From Agelas oroides (lineage: Eukaryota; Porifera; Demospongiae; Agelasida; Agelasidae): a stretch of 64,000 nucleotides of DNA. Positions 26,601-38,800 of this stretch are shown one piece after another (positions within the stretch are counted from its first letter, which is position 1; every line of letters begins with the position of its first letter). The DNA lies in assembly GCA_949130485.1 (NCBI GenBank), contig OX422198.1:1739262-1803261 (forward strand). Direction: 5' to 3'. The notes under the pieces were generated by a model. That model was not told where the DNA came from. It saw only the letters and a list, made by a program, of their open reading frames with translations, and made no database searches. Both the position numbers and the translations under genes were made by a program.

Positions 26601-28379
26601 AGTAGAGTGTAGTGGACTGAAGTAGAGTCAAGTAGAGCCATGGTAGAATGTAGTAGAGTCATGTAGAGTCAAGTAGAGACATGGTAGAATGCAGTAGAGC
26701 CAAGGTAGAGTGAAGTACAGACAAGTAGAGCTAGGTCTAGCAATCGTACATTGTAGTCGAGTCAAGCAGAGCCAAGTAGAGCCAAGTAGAGCCACCGTAG
26801 AATGTAGTAGAGACAAGTAGAGTCAAGGTAGAGTGTAGTGGACTCAAGCAGAGTAAAGTAGAGCCAAGGTAGAATGTAGTAGAGTCATGTAGAATCAAGT
26901 GGAGCCATGGTAGAATGTAGTAGAGCCAGGTAGAGCCATGGTGTAGAGTGTAGTAGAGTCAAGTAGAGTCACGTGGATCCATGGTAGGATGTAGTACAGC
27001 TAAGGTAGAGTGAAGTAGAGACAAGTAGAGCCAGGTCTAGCAAAGGTATAGTGTAGTAGAGTCAAGTAGAGCCATAGTAGAATCTTGTAGAGTCATGTAG
27101 TGTCAAGTAGAGCCATGGTACAATGGAGTAGAGCCATTGTATAGTGTAGTAGAGTCAAGTAGAGCCAAGTAGAGCCATTGTAGAGTGTAGTAGAGCCAAG
27201 TACAGCCATGGTAGTGTGTAGTAGAGGCAAGTAGAGGCAAGTAGAGCTAAAGTAGAGTGTAGTGGACTGAAGTAGAGTCAAGTAGAGCCATTGTAGAATT
27301 TAGTAGAGCCAGGTAGAGCCATGGTAGAGTGTAGTACAGTCACGTAGAGTCAAGTAGATCCATGGAAGAATGTAGTAGAGTCAAGTACAGCTATGGTAGA
27401 ATGTGGTAGGGACATGGTAGAGTGTAGTAGAGTGATGTAGAGCCAAGTAGAGCCATGGTAGATTGTAGTAGAGCCAAGTAGAGCCATGGTAGTGTGTAGT
27501 AGAGTCAAGTAGAGCCAAGTAGAGTCAAGGTAGAATGTAGTGGACTCAACCAGAGTAAAGTAGAGCCATGGTAGAATGTAGTAGAGTCATGTAGAGTCAA
27601 GTAGAGCCATGGTAGAATGTAGTAGAGCCAGGTAGAGCCATGGTGTAGAGTGTAGTAGAGTCCAGTAGGGCCACGTGGATCCATGGTAGGATGTAGTACA
27701 GCTACGGTAGAGTGAAGTAGAGACAAGTAGAGCCAGGTCTAGCAATGGTATAGTGTAGTAGAGTCAAGTAGAGCCAAGTAGAGCCATCGTAGAATGTAGT
27801 AGAGTCAAGTAGAGCCATGGTAGAATGTAGTAGAGTGATCTAGTGTCAAATAGAGCCATGGTACAATGGAGTAGAGCCATGGTATAATGTAGTAGAGTCA
27901 AGTAGAGCCAAGTAGAGCCATTGTAGAGTGTAGTAGAGCCAAGTACAGCCATGGTAGTGTGTAGTAGAGGCAAGTAGAGGCAAGTAGAGCTAAAGTAGAG
28001 TGTAGTGGACTGAAGTAGAGTCAAGTAGAGCCATGGTAGAGTGTAGTAGAGTCATGTAGAGCCATGGTAGAGTGTAGTACAGTCACGTAGAGTCAAGTAG
28101 ATCCATGGAAGAATGTAGTAGAGTCAAGTACAGCTATGGTAGAATGTGGTAGGGACCTGATAGAGTGTAGTAGAGTGATGTAGAGCCAAGTAGAGCCATG
28201 GTAGATTGTAGTAGAGCCAAGTAGAGCCATGGTAGTGTGTAGTAGAGTCAAGTAGAGCCAAGTAGAGTCAAGGTAGAATGTAGTGGACTCAACCAGAGTA
28301 AAGTAGAGCCATGGTAGAATGTAGTAGAGTCATGTAGAGTCAAGTAGAGCCATGGTAGAATATAGTAGAGCCAGGTAGA
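22430..28379 (+). repeat. 5,950-bp higher-order repeat, copy 1
   Basis: From about 22.43 kb to about 27.92 kb, sequence recurs 5,950 bp downstream with only scattered substitutions; I noticed about ten in 5.5 kb. The left junction lies between about 22,400 and 22,445, because upstream of it AGAATCAAGTGGAGCC here faces AGAGTCAAGTAGAGCC at the matching place. The last about 450 bp of this copy (after about 27.92 kb) has no counterpart at the end of copy 2. Confidence 0.85.
22598..24927 (+). repeat. 1,165-bp tandem pair inside 5,950-bp copy 1
   Basis: The sub-blocks at 22,598, 23,010 and 23,269 recur at 23,763, 24,175 and 24,434, always 1,165 bp apart. The second unit runs into a stretch that matches about 20.4-21.1 kb (offset 4,508) instead of a third unit. 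This makes 31 bp, about 1.2 kb and 5.95 kb three nested levels of repetition. Confidence 0.8.
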
Positions 28380-31300
28380 GCCATGGTGTAGAGTGTAGTA
28401 GAGTCAAGTAGAGTCACGTGGATCCATGGTAGGATGTAGTACAGCTAAGGTAGAGTGAAGTAGAGACAAGTAGAGCCAGGTCTAGCAAAGGTATAGTGTA
28501 GTAGAGTCAAGTAGAGTCAAGTAGAGCCATAGTAGAATCTTGTAGAGTCATGTAGTGTCAAGTAGAGCCATGGTACAATGGAGTAGAGCCATTGTATAGT
28601 GTAGTAGAGTCAAGTAGAGCCAAATAGAGCCATTGTAGAGTGTAGTAGAGCCAAGTACAGCCATGGTAGTGTGTAGTAGAGGCAAGTAGAGGCAAGTAGA
28701 GCTAAAGTAGAGTGTAGTGGACTGAAGTAGAGTCAAGTAGAGCCATGGTAGAGTGTAGTTGAGTCATGTAGAGCCATGGTAGAGTGTAGTACAGTCACGT
28801 AGAGTCAAGTAGATCCATGGAAGAATGTAGTAGAGTCAAGTACAGCTATGGTAGAATGTGGTAGGGACATGGTAGAGTGTAGTAGAGTGATGTAGAGCCA
28901 AGTAGAGCCATGGTAGATTGTAGTAGAGCCAAGTAGAGCCATGGTAGTGTGTAGTAGAGTCAAGTAGAGCCAAGTAGAGTCAAGGTAGAATGTAGTGGAC
29001 TCAACCAGAGTAAAGTAGAGCCATGGTAGAATGTAGTAGAGTCATGTAGAGTCAAGTAGAGCCATGGTAGAATGTAGTAGAGCCAGGTAGAGCCATGGTG
29101 TAGAGTGTAGTAGAGTCCAGTAGGGCCACGTGGATCCATGGTAGGATGTAGTACAGCTAAGGTAGAGTGAAGTAGAGACAAGTAGAGCCAGGTCTAACAA
29201 TGGTATAGTGTAGTAGAGTCAAGTAGAGCCAAGTAGAGCCATCGTAGAATGTAGTAGAGTCAAGTAGAGCCATGGTAGAATGTAGTAGAGTGATCTAGTG
29301 TCAAATAGAGCCATGGTACAATGGAGTAGAGCCATGGTATAATGTAGTAGAGTCAAGTAGAGCCAAGTAGAGCAATGGTAGAGTGTAGTAGAGCCAAGTA
29401 GAGCCAAGGTAGAGTGTAGTGGACTCAAGGAGAGAAAAGTAGAGCCATAGTAGAATGTAGTAGAGTCATGTAGAGTCAAGTAGAGCCATGGTAGAATGTA
29501 GTAGAGCCAGGTAGAGCAATGGTAGAGTGTAGTAGAGTCAAGTAGAGTCACGTGGATCCATGGTAGGATGTAGTAGAGCAAAGGTAGAGTGTAGTAGAAA
29601 CAAGTAGAGCCAGGTCTAGCAATGGTATAGTGTAGTAGAGTCAAGTAGAGCCAAGTAGAGCCATCGTAGAATGTAGTAGAGTCAAGTAGAGCCATGGTAG
29701 AATGTAGTAGAGTGATCTAGTGTCAAATACAGCCATGGTACAATGGAGTAGAGCCATTGTATAGTGTAGTAGAGTCAAGTAGAGCCAAATAGAGCCATTG
29801 TAGAGTGTAGTAGAGCCAAGTACAGCCATGGTAGTGTGTAGTAGAGGCAAGTAGAGGCAAGTAGAGCTAAAGTAGAGTGTAGTGGACTGAAGTAGAGTCA
29901 AGTAGAGCCATGGTAGAGTGTAGTAGAGTCATGTAGAGCCATGGTAGAGTGTAGTACAGTCACGTAGAGTCAAGTAGATCCATGGAAGAATGTAGTAGAG
30001 TCAAGTACAGCTATGGTAGAATGTGGTAGGGACATGGTAGAGTGTAGTAGAGTGATGTAGAGCCAAGTAGAGCCATGGTAGATTGTAGTAGAGCCAAGTA
30101 GAGCCATGGTAGTGTGTAGTAGAGTCAAGTAGAGCCAAGTAGAGTCAAGGTAGAATGTAGTGGACTCAACCAGAGTAAAGTAGAGCCATGGTAGAATGTA
30201 GTAGAGTCATGTAGAGTCAAGTAGAGCCATGGTAGAATGTAGTAGAGCCAGGTAGAGCCATGGTGTAGAGTGTAGTAGAGTCCAGTAGGGCCACGTGGAT
30301 CCATGGTAGGATGTAGTACAGCTAAGGTAGAGTGAAGTAGAGACAAGTAGAGCCAGGTCTAGCAATGGTATAGTGTAGTAGAGTCAAGTAGAGCCAAGTA
30401 GAGCCATCGTAGAATGTAGTAGAGTCAAGTAGAGCCATGGTAGAATGTAGTAGAGTGATCTAGTGTCAAATAGAGCCATGGTACAATGGAGTAGAGCCAT
30501 GGTATAATGTAGTAGAGTCAAGTAGAGCCAAGTAGAGCAATGGTAGAGTGTAGTAGAGCCAAGTAGAGCCAAGGTAGAGTGTAGTGGACTCAAGGAGAGA
30601 AAAGTAGAGCCATAGTAGAATGTAGTAGAGTCATGTAGAGTCAAGTAGAGCCATGGTAGAATGTAGTAGAGCCAGGTAGAGCAATGGTAGAGTGTAGTAG
30701 AGTCAAGTAGAGTCACGTGGATCCATGGTAGGATGTAGTAGAGCAAAGGTAGAGTGTAGTAGAAACAAGTAGAGCCAGGTCTAGCAATGGTATAGTGTAG
30801 TAGAGTCAAGTAGAGCCAAGTAGAGCCATCGTAGAATGTAGTAGAGTCAAGTAGAGCCATGGTAGAATGTAGTAGAGTGATCTAGTGTCAAATAGAGCCA
30901 TGGTACAATGGAGTAGAGCCATGGTATAATGTAGTAGAGTCAAGTAGAGCCAAGTAGAGCAATGGTAGAGTGTAGTAGAGCCAAGTAGAGCCAAGGTAGA
31001 GTGTAGTGGACTCAAGGAGAGTAAAGTAGAGCCATAGTAGAATGTAGTAGAGTCATGTAGAGTCAAGTAGAGCCATGGTAGAATGTAGTAGAGCCAGGTA
31101 GAGCAATGGTAGAGTGTAGTAGAGTCAAGTAGAGTCACGTGGATCCATGGTTGGATGTAGTAGAGCCAAGGTAGAGTGAAGTAGAGACAAGTAGAGTCAG
31201 GTCTAGCAATGGTATAGTGTAGTAGAGTCAAGTAGAGCCAAGTAGAGCCATCGTAGAATGTAGTAGAGTGAAGTAGAGCCATGGAAGAATGTAGTAGAGT

Positions 31301-33866
31301 CAAGTAGACCCATGGTAGAATGTAGTAGAGTCATGTAGTGTCAAGTAGAGCCATTGTACAGTGGAGAAGAGCCATGATATACTGTAGTAGAGTCAAGTAC
31401 AGTCAAAAAGAGCCATGGTAGAGTGTAGTAGAGCCAAGTAGAGCTATGGTAGTGTGTAGTAGAGGCAAGTAGAGCCAAGTAGAGCCAAAGTAGAGTGTAG
31501 TGGACTGAAGTAGAGTCAAGTAGAGCCATGGTAGAATGTAGTAGAGTCATGTAGAGTCAAGTAGAGCCATGGTAGAATGTAGTAGAGCCAGGTAGAGCCA
31601 TGGTAGGGTGCAGTAGAGTCAGGTAGAGTCAATTGGATCCATGGTAGGATGTAGTAGAGCCAAGGTAGAGTGTAGTAGGGACAAGTAGAGCAAGGTCTAG
31701 CAATGGTATAGTGTAGTAGAGTCAAGTAGAGCCAAGTACAGCCATCGTAGAATGTAGTAAAGTCAAGTAGAGCCATGGTAGAATGTAGTAGAGTCATGTA
31801 GTGTCACGTAGAGCCATGGTACAATGGAGTAGAGTCAAGTAGAGTCACTTGGAGCCATGGTAGAATGTAATAGAGACATGGTAGAGTGTAGTAGAGTCGA
31901 GTAGAGCCAAGTAGAGTCATGGTAGAGTGTAGTAGAGTCAAGTAGAGTCAAGTAGAGCCATGGTAGAATGTAGTAGAGTCATGTATTGTGAAGTATAGCC
32001 ATGATATACAATGGAGTGGAGCCATGGTAGAGTGTAGTAGAGTCAAGTAGAGCCAAGTAGAGCCATGATAGAGTGTAGTAGAGCCAAGTAGAGCCATGGT
32101 AGTCTGTAGTAGAGTCAAGTAGAGCCAAGTAGAACCAAGGTAGAGTGTAGTGGACTCAAGGAGAGTCAAGTAGAGCCATGGTAGAATGTAGTAGAGTCAT
32201 GGTAGAATGTAGTAGAGTCATGTAGAATCAAGTAGAGCCACGGTAGAAAGTAGTAGAGCTAGGTAGAGCGATGGTAGAGTGTAGTAGAGGCAAGTGGAGT
32301 CACGTGGATCCATGGTAGGATGTAGTAGAGCCAAGGTAGAGTGAAGTAGAGACAAGTAGAGCCAGGTCTAGCAATGGTATAGTGTAGTAGAGTCAAGTAG
32401 AGCCAAGTAGAGCCATTGTAGAATGTAGTAGAGTCAAGTAGAGCCATGGTAGAATGTAGTAGAGTCATGTAGTGTCAAGTAGAGCCATTGTACAATGGAG
32501 TAGAGCCATGATATCCTGTAGTAGAGTCAAGTAGAGCCAAGAAGAGCCAAAGAAGAGTGTAGTGGACTGAAGTAGAGTCAAGTAGAGCCATGGTAGAATG
32601 TAGTAGAGTCATGTAGAGTCAAGTAGAGACATGGTAGAATGCAGTAGAGCCAAGGTAGAGTGAAGTACAGACAAGTAGAGCTAGGTCTAGCAATCGTACA
32701 TTGTAGTCGAGTCAAGCAGAGCCAAGTAGAGCCAAGTAGAGCCACCGTAGAATGTAGTAGAGACAAGTAGAGTCAAGGTAGAGTGTAGTGGACTCAAGCA
32801 GAGTAAAGTAGAGCCAAGGTAGAATGTAGTAGAGTCATGTAGAATCAAGTGGAGCCATGGTAGAATGTAGTAGAGCCAGGTAGAGCCATGGTGTAGAGTG
32901 TAGTAGAGTCAAGTAGAGTCACGTGGATCCATGGTAGGATGTAGTACAGCTAAGGTAGAGTGAAGTAGAGACAAGTAGAGCCAGGTCTAGCAAAGGTATA
33001 GTGTAGTAGAGTCAAGTAGAGCCATAGTAGAATCTTGTAGAGTCATGTAGTGTCAAGTAGAGCCATGGTACAATGGAGTAGAGCTATTGTATAGTGTAGT
33101 AGAGTCAAGTAGAGCCAAGTAGAGCCATTGTAGAGTGTAGTAGAGCCAAGTACAGCCATGGTAGTGTGTAGTAGAGGCAAGTAGAGGCAAGTAGAGCTAA
33201 AGTAGAGTGTAGTGGACTGAAGTAGAGTCAAGTAGAGCCATTGTAGAATTTAGTAGAGCCAGGTAGAGCCATGGTAGAGTGTAGTACAGTCACGTAGAGT
33301 CAAGTAGATCCATGGAAGAATGTAGTAGAGTCAAGTACAGCTATGGTAGAATGTGGTAGGGACATGGTAGAGTGTAGTAGAGTGATGTAGAGCAAAGTAG
33401 AGCCATGGTAGATTGTAGTAGAGCCAAGTAGAGCCATGGTAGTGTGTAGTAGAGTCAAGTAGAGCCAAGTAGAGTCAAGGTAGAATGTAGTGGACTCAAC
33501 CAGAGTAAAGTAGAGCCATGGTAGAATGTAGTAGAGTCATGTAGAGTCAAGTAGAGCCATGGTAGAATGTAGTAGAGCCAGGTAGAGCCATGGTGTAGAG
33601 TGTAGTAGAGTCCAGTAGGGCCACGTGGATCCATGGTAGGATGTAGTACAGCTACGGTAGAGTGAAGTAGAGACAAGTAGAGCCAGGTCTAGCAATGGTA
33701 TAGTGTAGTAGAGTCAAGTAGAGCCAAGTAGAGCCATCGTAGAATGTAGTAGAGTCAAGTAGAGCCATGGTAGAATGTAGTAGAGTGATCTAGTGTCAAA
33801 TAGAGCCATGGTACAATGGAGTAGAGCCATGGTATAATGTAGTAGAGTCAAGTAGAGCCAAGTAGA
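28380..33866 (+). repeat. 5,950-bp higher-order repeat, copy 2 (right-truncated)
   Basis: This copy matches copy 1 up to about 33,866, where GAGCAATGG replaces the GAGCCATTG seen at 27,917. Copy-specific substitutions include GTAGTTGAG near 28,759 (GTAGTAGAG in copy 1), GGTCTAACAA near 29,193, and GAGCTATTG near 33,082. The low number of differences implies a recent duplication, or gene-conversion-like homogenisation. Confidence 0.85.
28548..30877 (+). repeat. 1,165-bp tandem pair inside 5,950-bp copy 2
   Basis: This is the counterpart of the 1,165-bp pair in copy 1, displaced by 5,950 bp (28,960 to 30,125; 29,219 to 30,384). Its presence in both copies shows that the 1,165-bp duplication preceded the 5,950-bp one. 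Confidence 0.8.
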
Positions 33867-35740
33867 GCAATGGTAGAGTGTAGTAGAGCCAAGTAGAGCC
33901 AAGGTAGAGTGTAGTGGACTCAAGGAGAGAAAAGTAGAGCCATAGTAGAATGTAGTAGAGTCATGTAGAGTCAAGTAGAGCCATGGTAGAATGTAGTAGA
34001 GCCAGGTAGAGCAATGGTAGAGTGCAGTAGAGTCAAGTAGAGTCACGTGGATCCATGGTAGGATGTAGTAGAGCAAAGGTAGAGTGAAATAGAGACAAGT
34101 AGAGCCAGTTCGAGCAATGGTATAGTGTAGTAGAGTCAAGTAGAGCCAAGTAGAGCTATCGTAGAATGTAGAAGAGTCAAGTAGAGCCATGGTAGAATGT
34201 AGTAGAGTCATGTAGTGTCAAGTAGAGCCATGGTACAACGGAGTAGAGCCATGGTATAGTGTAGTAGAGTCAAGTAGAGCCAAGTAGAGCCATGGTAGAG
34301 TATAGTAGAGCCAAGTACAGCCATGGTAGTGTGTAGTAGAGGCAAGTAGAGGCAAGTAGAGCTAAAGTAGAGTGTAGTGGACTGAAGTAGAGTCAAGTAG
34401 AGCCATTGTAGAATTTAGTAGAGCCAGGTAGAGCCATGGTAGAGTGTAGTACAGTCACGTAGAGTCAAGTAGATCCATGGAAGAATGTAGTAGAGTCAAG
34501 TACAGCTATGGTAGAATGTGGTAGGGACATGGTAGAGTGTAGTAGAGTGATGTAGAGCCAAGTAGAGCCATGGTAGATTGTAGTAGAGCCAAGTAGAGCC
34601 ATGGTAGAGTGTAGTAGAGTCAAGTAGAGCCAAGTAGAGTCAAGGTAGAATGTAGTGGACTCAACCACAGTAAAGTAGAGCCATGGTAGAATGTAGTAGA
34701 GTCATGTAGAGTCAAGTAGAGCCATGGTAGAATGTAGTAGAGCCAGGTAGAGCCATGGAGTAGAGTATAGTAGAGTCAAGTAGGGCCACGTGGATCCATG
34801 GTAGGATGTAGTACAGCTAAGGTAGAGTGAAGTAGAGACAAGTAGAGCCAGGTCTAGCAATGGTATAGTGTAGTAGAGTCAAGTAAAGCCAAGTAGAGCC
34901 ATCGTAGAATGTAGTAGAGTCAAGTAGAGCCATGGTAGAATGTAGTAGTGATCTAGTGTCAAATAGAGCCATGGTACAATGGAGTAGAGCCATGGTATAA
35001 TGTAGTAGAGTCAAGTAGAGCCAAGTAGAGCCATGGTAGAGTGTAGTAGAGCCAAGTAGAGCCAAGGTAGAGTGTAGTGGACTCAAGGAGAGTAAAGTAG
35101 AGCCATAGTAGAATGTAGTAGAGTCATGTAGAGTCAAGTAGAGCCATGGTAGAATGTAGTAGAGCCAGGTAGAGCAATGGTAGAGTGTAGTAGAGTCAAG
35201 TAGAGTCACGTGGATCCATGGTAGGATGTAGTAGAGCAAAGGTAGAGCGAAATAGAGACAAGTAGAGCCAGTTCTAGCAATGGTATAGTGTAGTAGAGTC
35301 AAGTAGAGCCAAGTAGAGCTACCGTAGAATGTAGTAGAGTCAAGTAGAGCCATGGTAGAATGTAATAGAGTCATGTAGTGTCAAGTAGAGCCATGGTACA
35401 ACGGAGTAGAGCCATGGTATAGTGTAGTAGAGTCAAGTAGAGCCAAGTAGAGCCATGGTAGAGTGTAGTAGAGCCAAGTGGAGCCATGGTATTGTGTAGT
35501 AGAGTCAAGTAGAACAAAGTAGAACGAAGGTAGAGTGTAGTGGACTCAAATAGAGTCAAGTAGAGCCATGGTACAATGTAGTAGAGTCATGTAGAATCAA
35601 GTAGAGCCACGGTAGAAAGTAGTAGAGCTAGGTAGAGCGATGGTAGAGTGTAGTAGTGTCAAGTGGAGTCACGTGGATCCATGGTAGGATGCAGTAGAGC
35701 CAAGGTAGAGTGAAGTAGAGACAAGTAGAGCCAGGTCTAG
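33867..35740 (+). repeat. Linker between regions C and D, sharing a D subfamily
   Basis: From about 33.7 to 35.0 kb the variant order recurs 4,017 bp downstream inside region D (about 37.7-39.0 kb) and again in its second copy (about 45.4-46.6 kb). A distinctive loss gives GTAGTAGTGATC near 34,942 where most monomers read GTAGTAGAGTGATC; the same loss is seen near 38,959. The remainder, to about 35.74 kb, resembles the 463-bp subfamily of block B (GGTATTGTGTAG, AGAACGAAGG). Confidence 0.65.
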
Positions 35741-35774
35741 CAATGGTATAGTGTAGTAGAGTCAAGTAGAGCCA

Positions 35775-35898
35775 AGTAGAGCCATGGTAGAATGTAGTAG
35801 AGTCAAGTAGAGCCATGGTAGAATGTAGTAGAGTCAAGTAGAGCCATGGTAGAATGTAGTAGAGTCAAGTAGAGCCATGGTAGAATGTAGTAGAGTCA
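35775..35898 (+). repeat. Run of four perfect 31-bp monomers
   Basis: Four consecutive identical units of AGTAGAGCCA, TGGTAGAATGT, AGTAGAGTCA start at 35,775, 35,806, 35,837 and 35,868. The run ends at TGTAGTGTCA, followed by the unusual GAGCCCTTGTACAAT. Elsewhere adjacent monomers almost always differ, so a perfect run marks very recent local expansion. It lies at the left edge of the 7,641-bp duplication. Confidence 0.93.
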
Positions 35899-38800
35899 TG
35901 TAGTGTCAAGTAGAGCCCTTGTACAATAGAATAGAGCCATGATCTCCTGTAGTAGAGTCAAGTAGAGCCAAGAAGAGCCATGGTAGAGTGTAGTAGAGCC
36001 AAGTAGAGCTATGGTAGTGTGTAGTAGAGGCAAGTAGAGCCAAGTAGAGCCAAAGTAGAGTGTAGTGGACTGAAGTAGAGTCAAGTAGAGCCATGGTAGA
36101 ATGTAGTAGAGTCATGTAGAGTCAAGTAGAGCCATGGTAGAATGTAGTAAAGCCAGGTAGAGCAATGGTAGAGTGTAGTAGAGTCAAGTAGAGTCAATTG
36201 GATCCATGGTAGAATGTAGTAGAGCCAAGGTAGAGTGTAGTAGGGACAAGTAGAGCCAGGTCTAGCAATGGTATAGTGTAGTAGAGTCAAGTAGAGCCAA
36301 GTAGAGCCATCGTAGAATGTAGTAGAGTGAAGTAGAGCCATGGTTGAATGTAGTAGAGGCATACAGAGTCAAGTAGAGCAATGGTAGAATGTAGTAGAAT
36401 GATGTAGAGTCACGTGGAGCCATGGTAGAATGTAGTAGAGACATGGTAGAGTGTAGGAGAGTCAAGTAGAGCCAAGTAGAGCCATGGCAGAGTGTTGTAG
36501 AGCCAAGTAGAGCCATGGTAGTGTGTACTAGAGTCAAGTAGAGCCAAGTAGAGCCAAGGTAGAGTGTAGTGGACTCAAGTAGAGTCAAGTAGAGCTATGG
36601 TAGAATGTAGTAGAGTCATGTAGAGTCAAGTAGAGACATGGTAGAATGTAGTAGAGCCAGGTAGAGCCATTGTAGAGTGTAGTAGATTCAAGTAGAGTCA
36701 CGTTGATCCATGGTAGGATGTAGTAGAGCCAAGGTAGAGTGAAGTAGAGACAAGTTGAGCCAGGTCTAGCAACGGTATAGTGTAGTAGAGTCAAGTAGAG
36801 CCAAGTACAGCCATCGTAGAATGTAGTAGAGTCAAGTAGAGCAATGGTAGAATGTAGTAGAGTCATGTAGTGTCACGTAGAGCCATGGTACAATGGAGTA
36901 GAGTCACGTAGAGTCACGTGGAGCCATGGTAGAATGTAGTAGAGACATGGTAGAGTGTAGTAGAGTCGAGTAGAACCAAGTAGAGCCATGGTAGAGTGTA
37001 GTAGAGTCAAGCAGAGTCAAGTAGAGACCTGGTAGAATGTAGTAGAGTCATGTAGTGTGAAGTATAGCCATGATATACAATGGAGTAGAGCCATGATATA
37101 GTGTAGTAGAGTCAAGTAGAGCCAAATAGAGCCATCGTAGTGTGTAGTAGAGCCAAGTAGAGCCATGGTAGAGTGTAGTAGAGTGAGGTAGAGCCAAGTA
37201 GAGCAACGGTAGCATGTAGTAGAGTCATGTAGAGCCAAGTAGAGCCATGGTATAGTGTAGAAGAATCAAGGAGAGCTATTATAGAATGTAGTAGAGTCAA
37301 GTACAGTCACGTGGAGCAATGGTAGAATGTAGTAGAGACATGGTAGAGTGTAGTAGAGTCAAGTAGAGACCAGTAGAGCCATGGTAGAGTGTAGTAGAGT
37401 CAAGTAGAGCAAAGTAGAGCCATGGTAGAGTGTAGTAGAGCCAAGTAGAACCATGGTAGTGTGTAGTAGAGGCCAGCAGAGCCAAGTAGAGCCAAAGTAG
37501 AGTGTAGTAGACTCACGTAGAGTCAAGTACAGCCATGGTAGAATGTAGTAGAGTCATGTAGAGTCAAGTAGAGCCATGGTAGAATGTAGTAGAGCGAGGT
37601 AGAGCCATGGTGTAGAGTGTAGTAGAGTCCAGTAGGGCCACGTGGATCCATGGTAGGATGTAGTACAGCTAAGGTAGAGTGAAGTAGAGACAAGTAGAGC
37701 CAGGTCTAACAATGGTATAGTGTAGTAGAGTCAAGTAGAGCCAAGTAGAGCCATCGTAGAATGTAGTAGAGTCAAGTAGAGCCATGGTAGAATGTAGTAG
37801 AGTGATCTAGTGTCAAATAGAGCCATGGTACAATGGAGTAGAGCCATGGTATAATGTAGTAGAGTCAAGTAGAGCCAAGTAGAGCAATGGTAGAGTGTAG
37901 TAGAGCCAAGTAGAGCCAAGGTAGAGTGTAGTGGACTCAAGGAGAGAGAAGTAGAGCCATAGTAGAATGTAGTAGAGTCATGTAGAGTCAAGTAGAGGCA
38001 TGGTAGAATGTAGTAGAGCCAGGTAGAGTAATGGTAGAGTGTAGTAGAGTCAAGTAGAGTCACGTGGATCCATGGTAGGATGTAGTAGAGCAAAGGTAGA
38101 GTGAAATAGAGACAAGTAGAGCCAGTTCTAGCAATGGTATAGTGTAGTAGAGTCAAGTAGAGCCAAGTAGAGCTATCGTAGAATGTAGTAGAGTCAAGTA
38201 GAGCCATGGTAGAATGTAGTAGAGTCATGTAGTGTCAAGTAGAGCCATGGTACAACGGACTAGAGCCATGGTATAGTGTAGTAGAGTCAAGTAGAGCCAA
38301 GTAGAGCCATGGTAGAGTATAGTAGAGCCAAGTACAGCCATGGTAGTGTGTAGTAGAGGCAAGTAGAGGCAAGTAGAGCTAAAGTAGAGTGTAGTGGACT
38401 GAAGTAGAGTCAAGTAGAGCCATTGTAGAATTTAGTAGAGCCAGGTAGAGCCATGGTAGAGTGTAGTACAGTCACGTAGAGTCAAGTAGATCCATGGAAG
38501 AATGTAGTAGAGTCAAGTACAGCTATGGTAGAATGTGGTAGGGACATGGTAGAGTGTAGTAGAGTGATGTAGAGCCAAGTAGAGCCATGGTAGATTGTAG
38601 TAGAGCCAAGTAGAGCCATGGTAGTGTGTAGTAGAGTCAAGTAGAGCCAAGTAGAGTCAAGGTAGAATGTAGTGGACTCAACCAGAGTAAAGTAGAGCCA
38701 TGGTAGAATGTAGTAGAGTCATGTAGAGTCAAGTAGAGCCATGGTAGAATGTAGTAGAACCAGGTAGAGCCATGGTGTAGAGTGTAGTAGAGTCAAGTAG

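Noticed and set aside
34817-35374. Long reverse-strand open frames (this one 185 codons; others of 149-214 codons near 14.1, 54.4, 56.5 and 59.3 kb) as protein-coding genes
   Set aside because: They translate only the satellite monomer in rotation, their ends move with copy-number changes, and many copies of the same frame recur through the array. There is no sign of introns, promoters or a recognisable domain. The lack of + strand frames is explained by TAG in every monomer.
35775-35898. CRISPR array, because the repeat is 31 bp
   Set aside because: There are no unique spacers between repeats; units abut directly, and there are no cas genes or leader. It is a plain tandem satellite.
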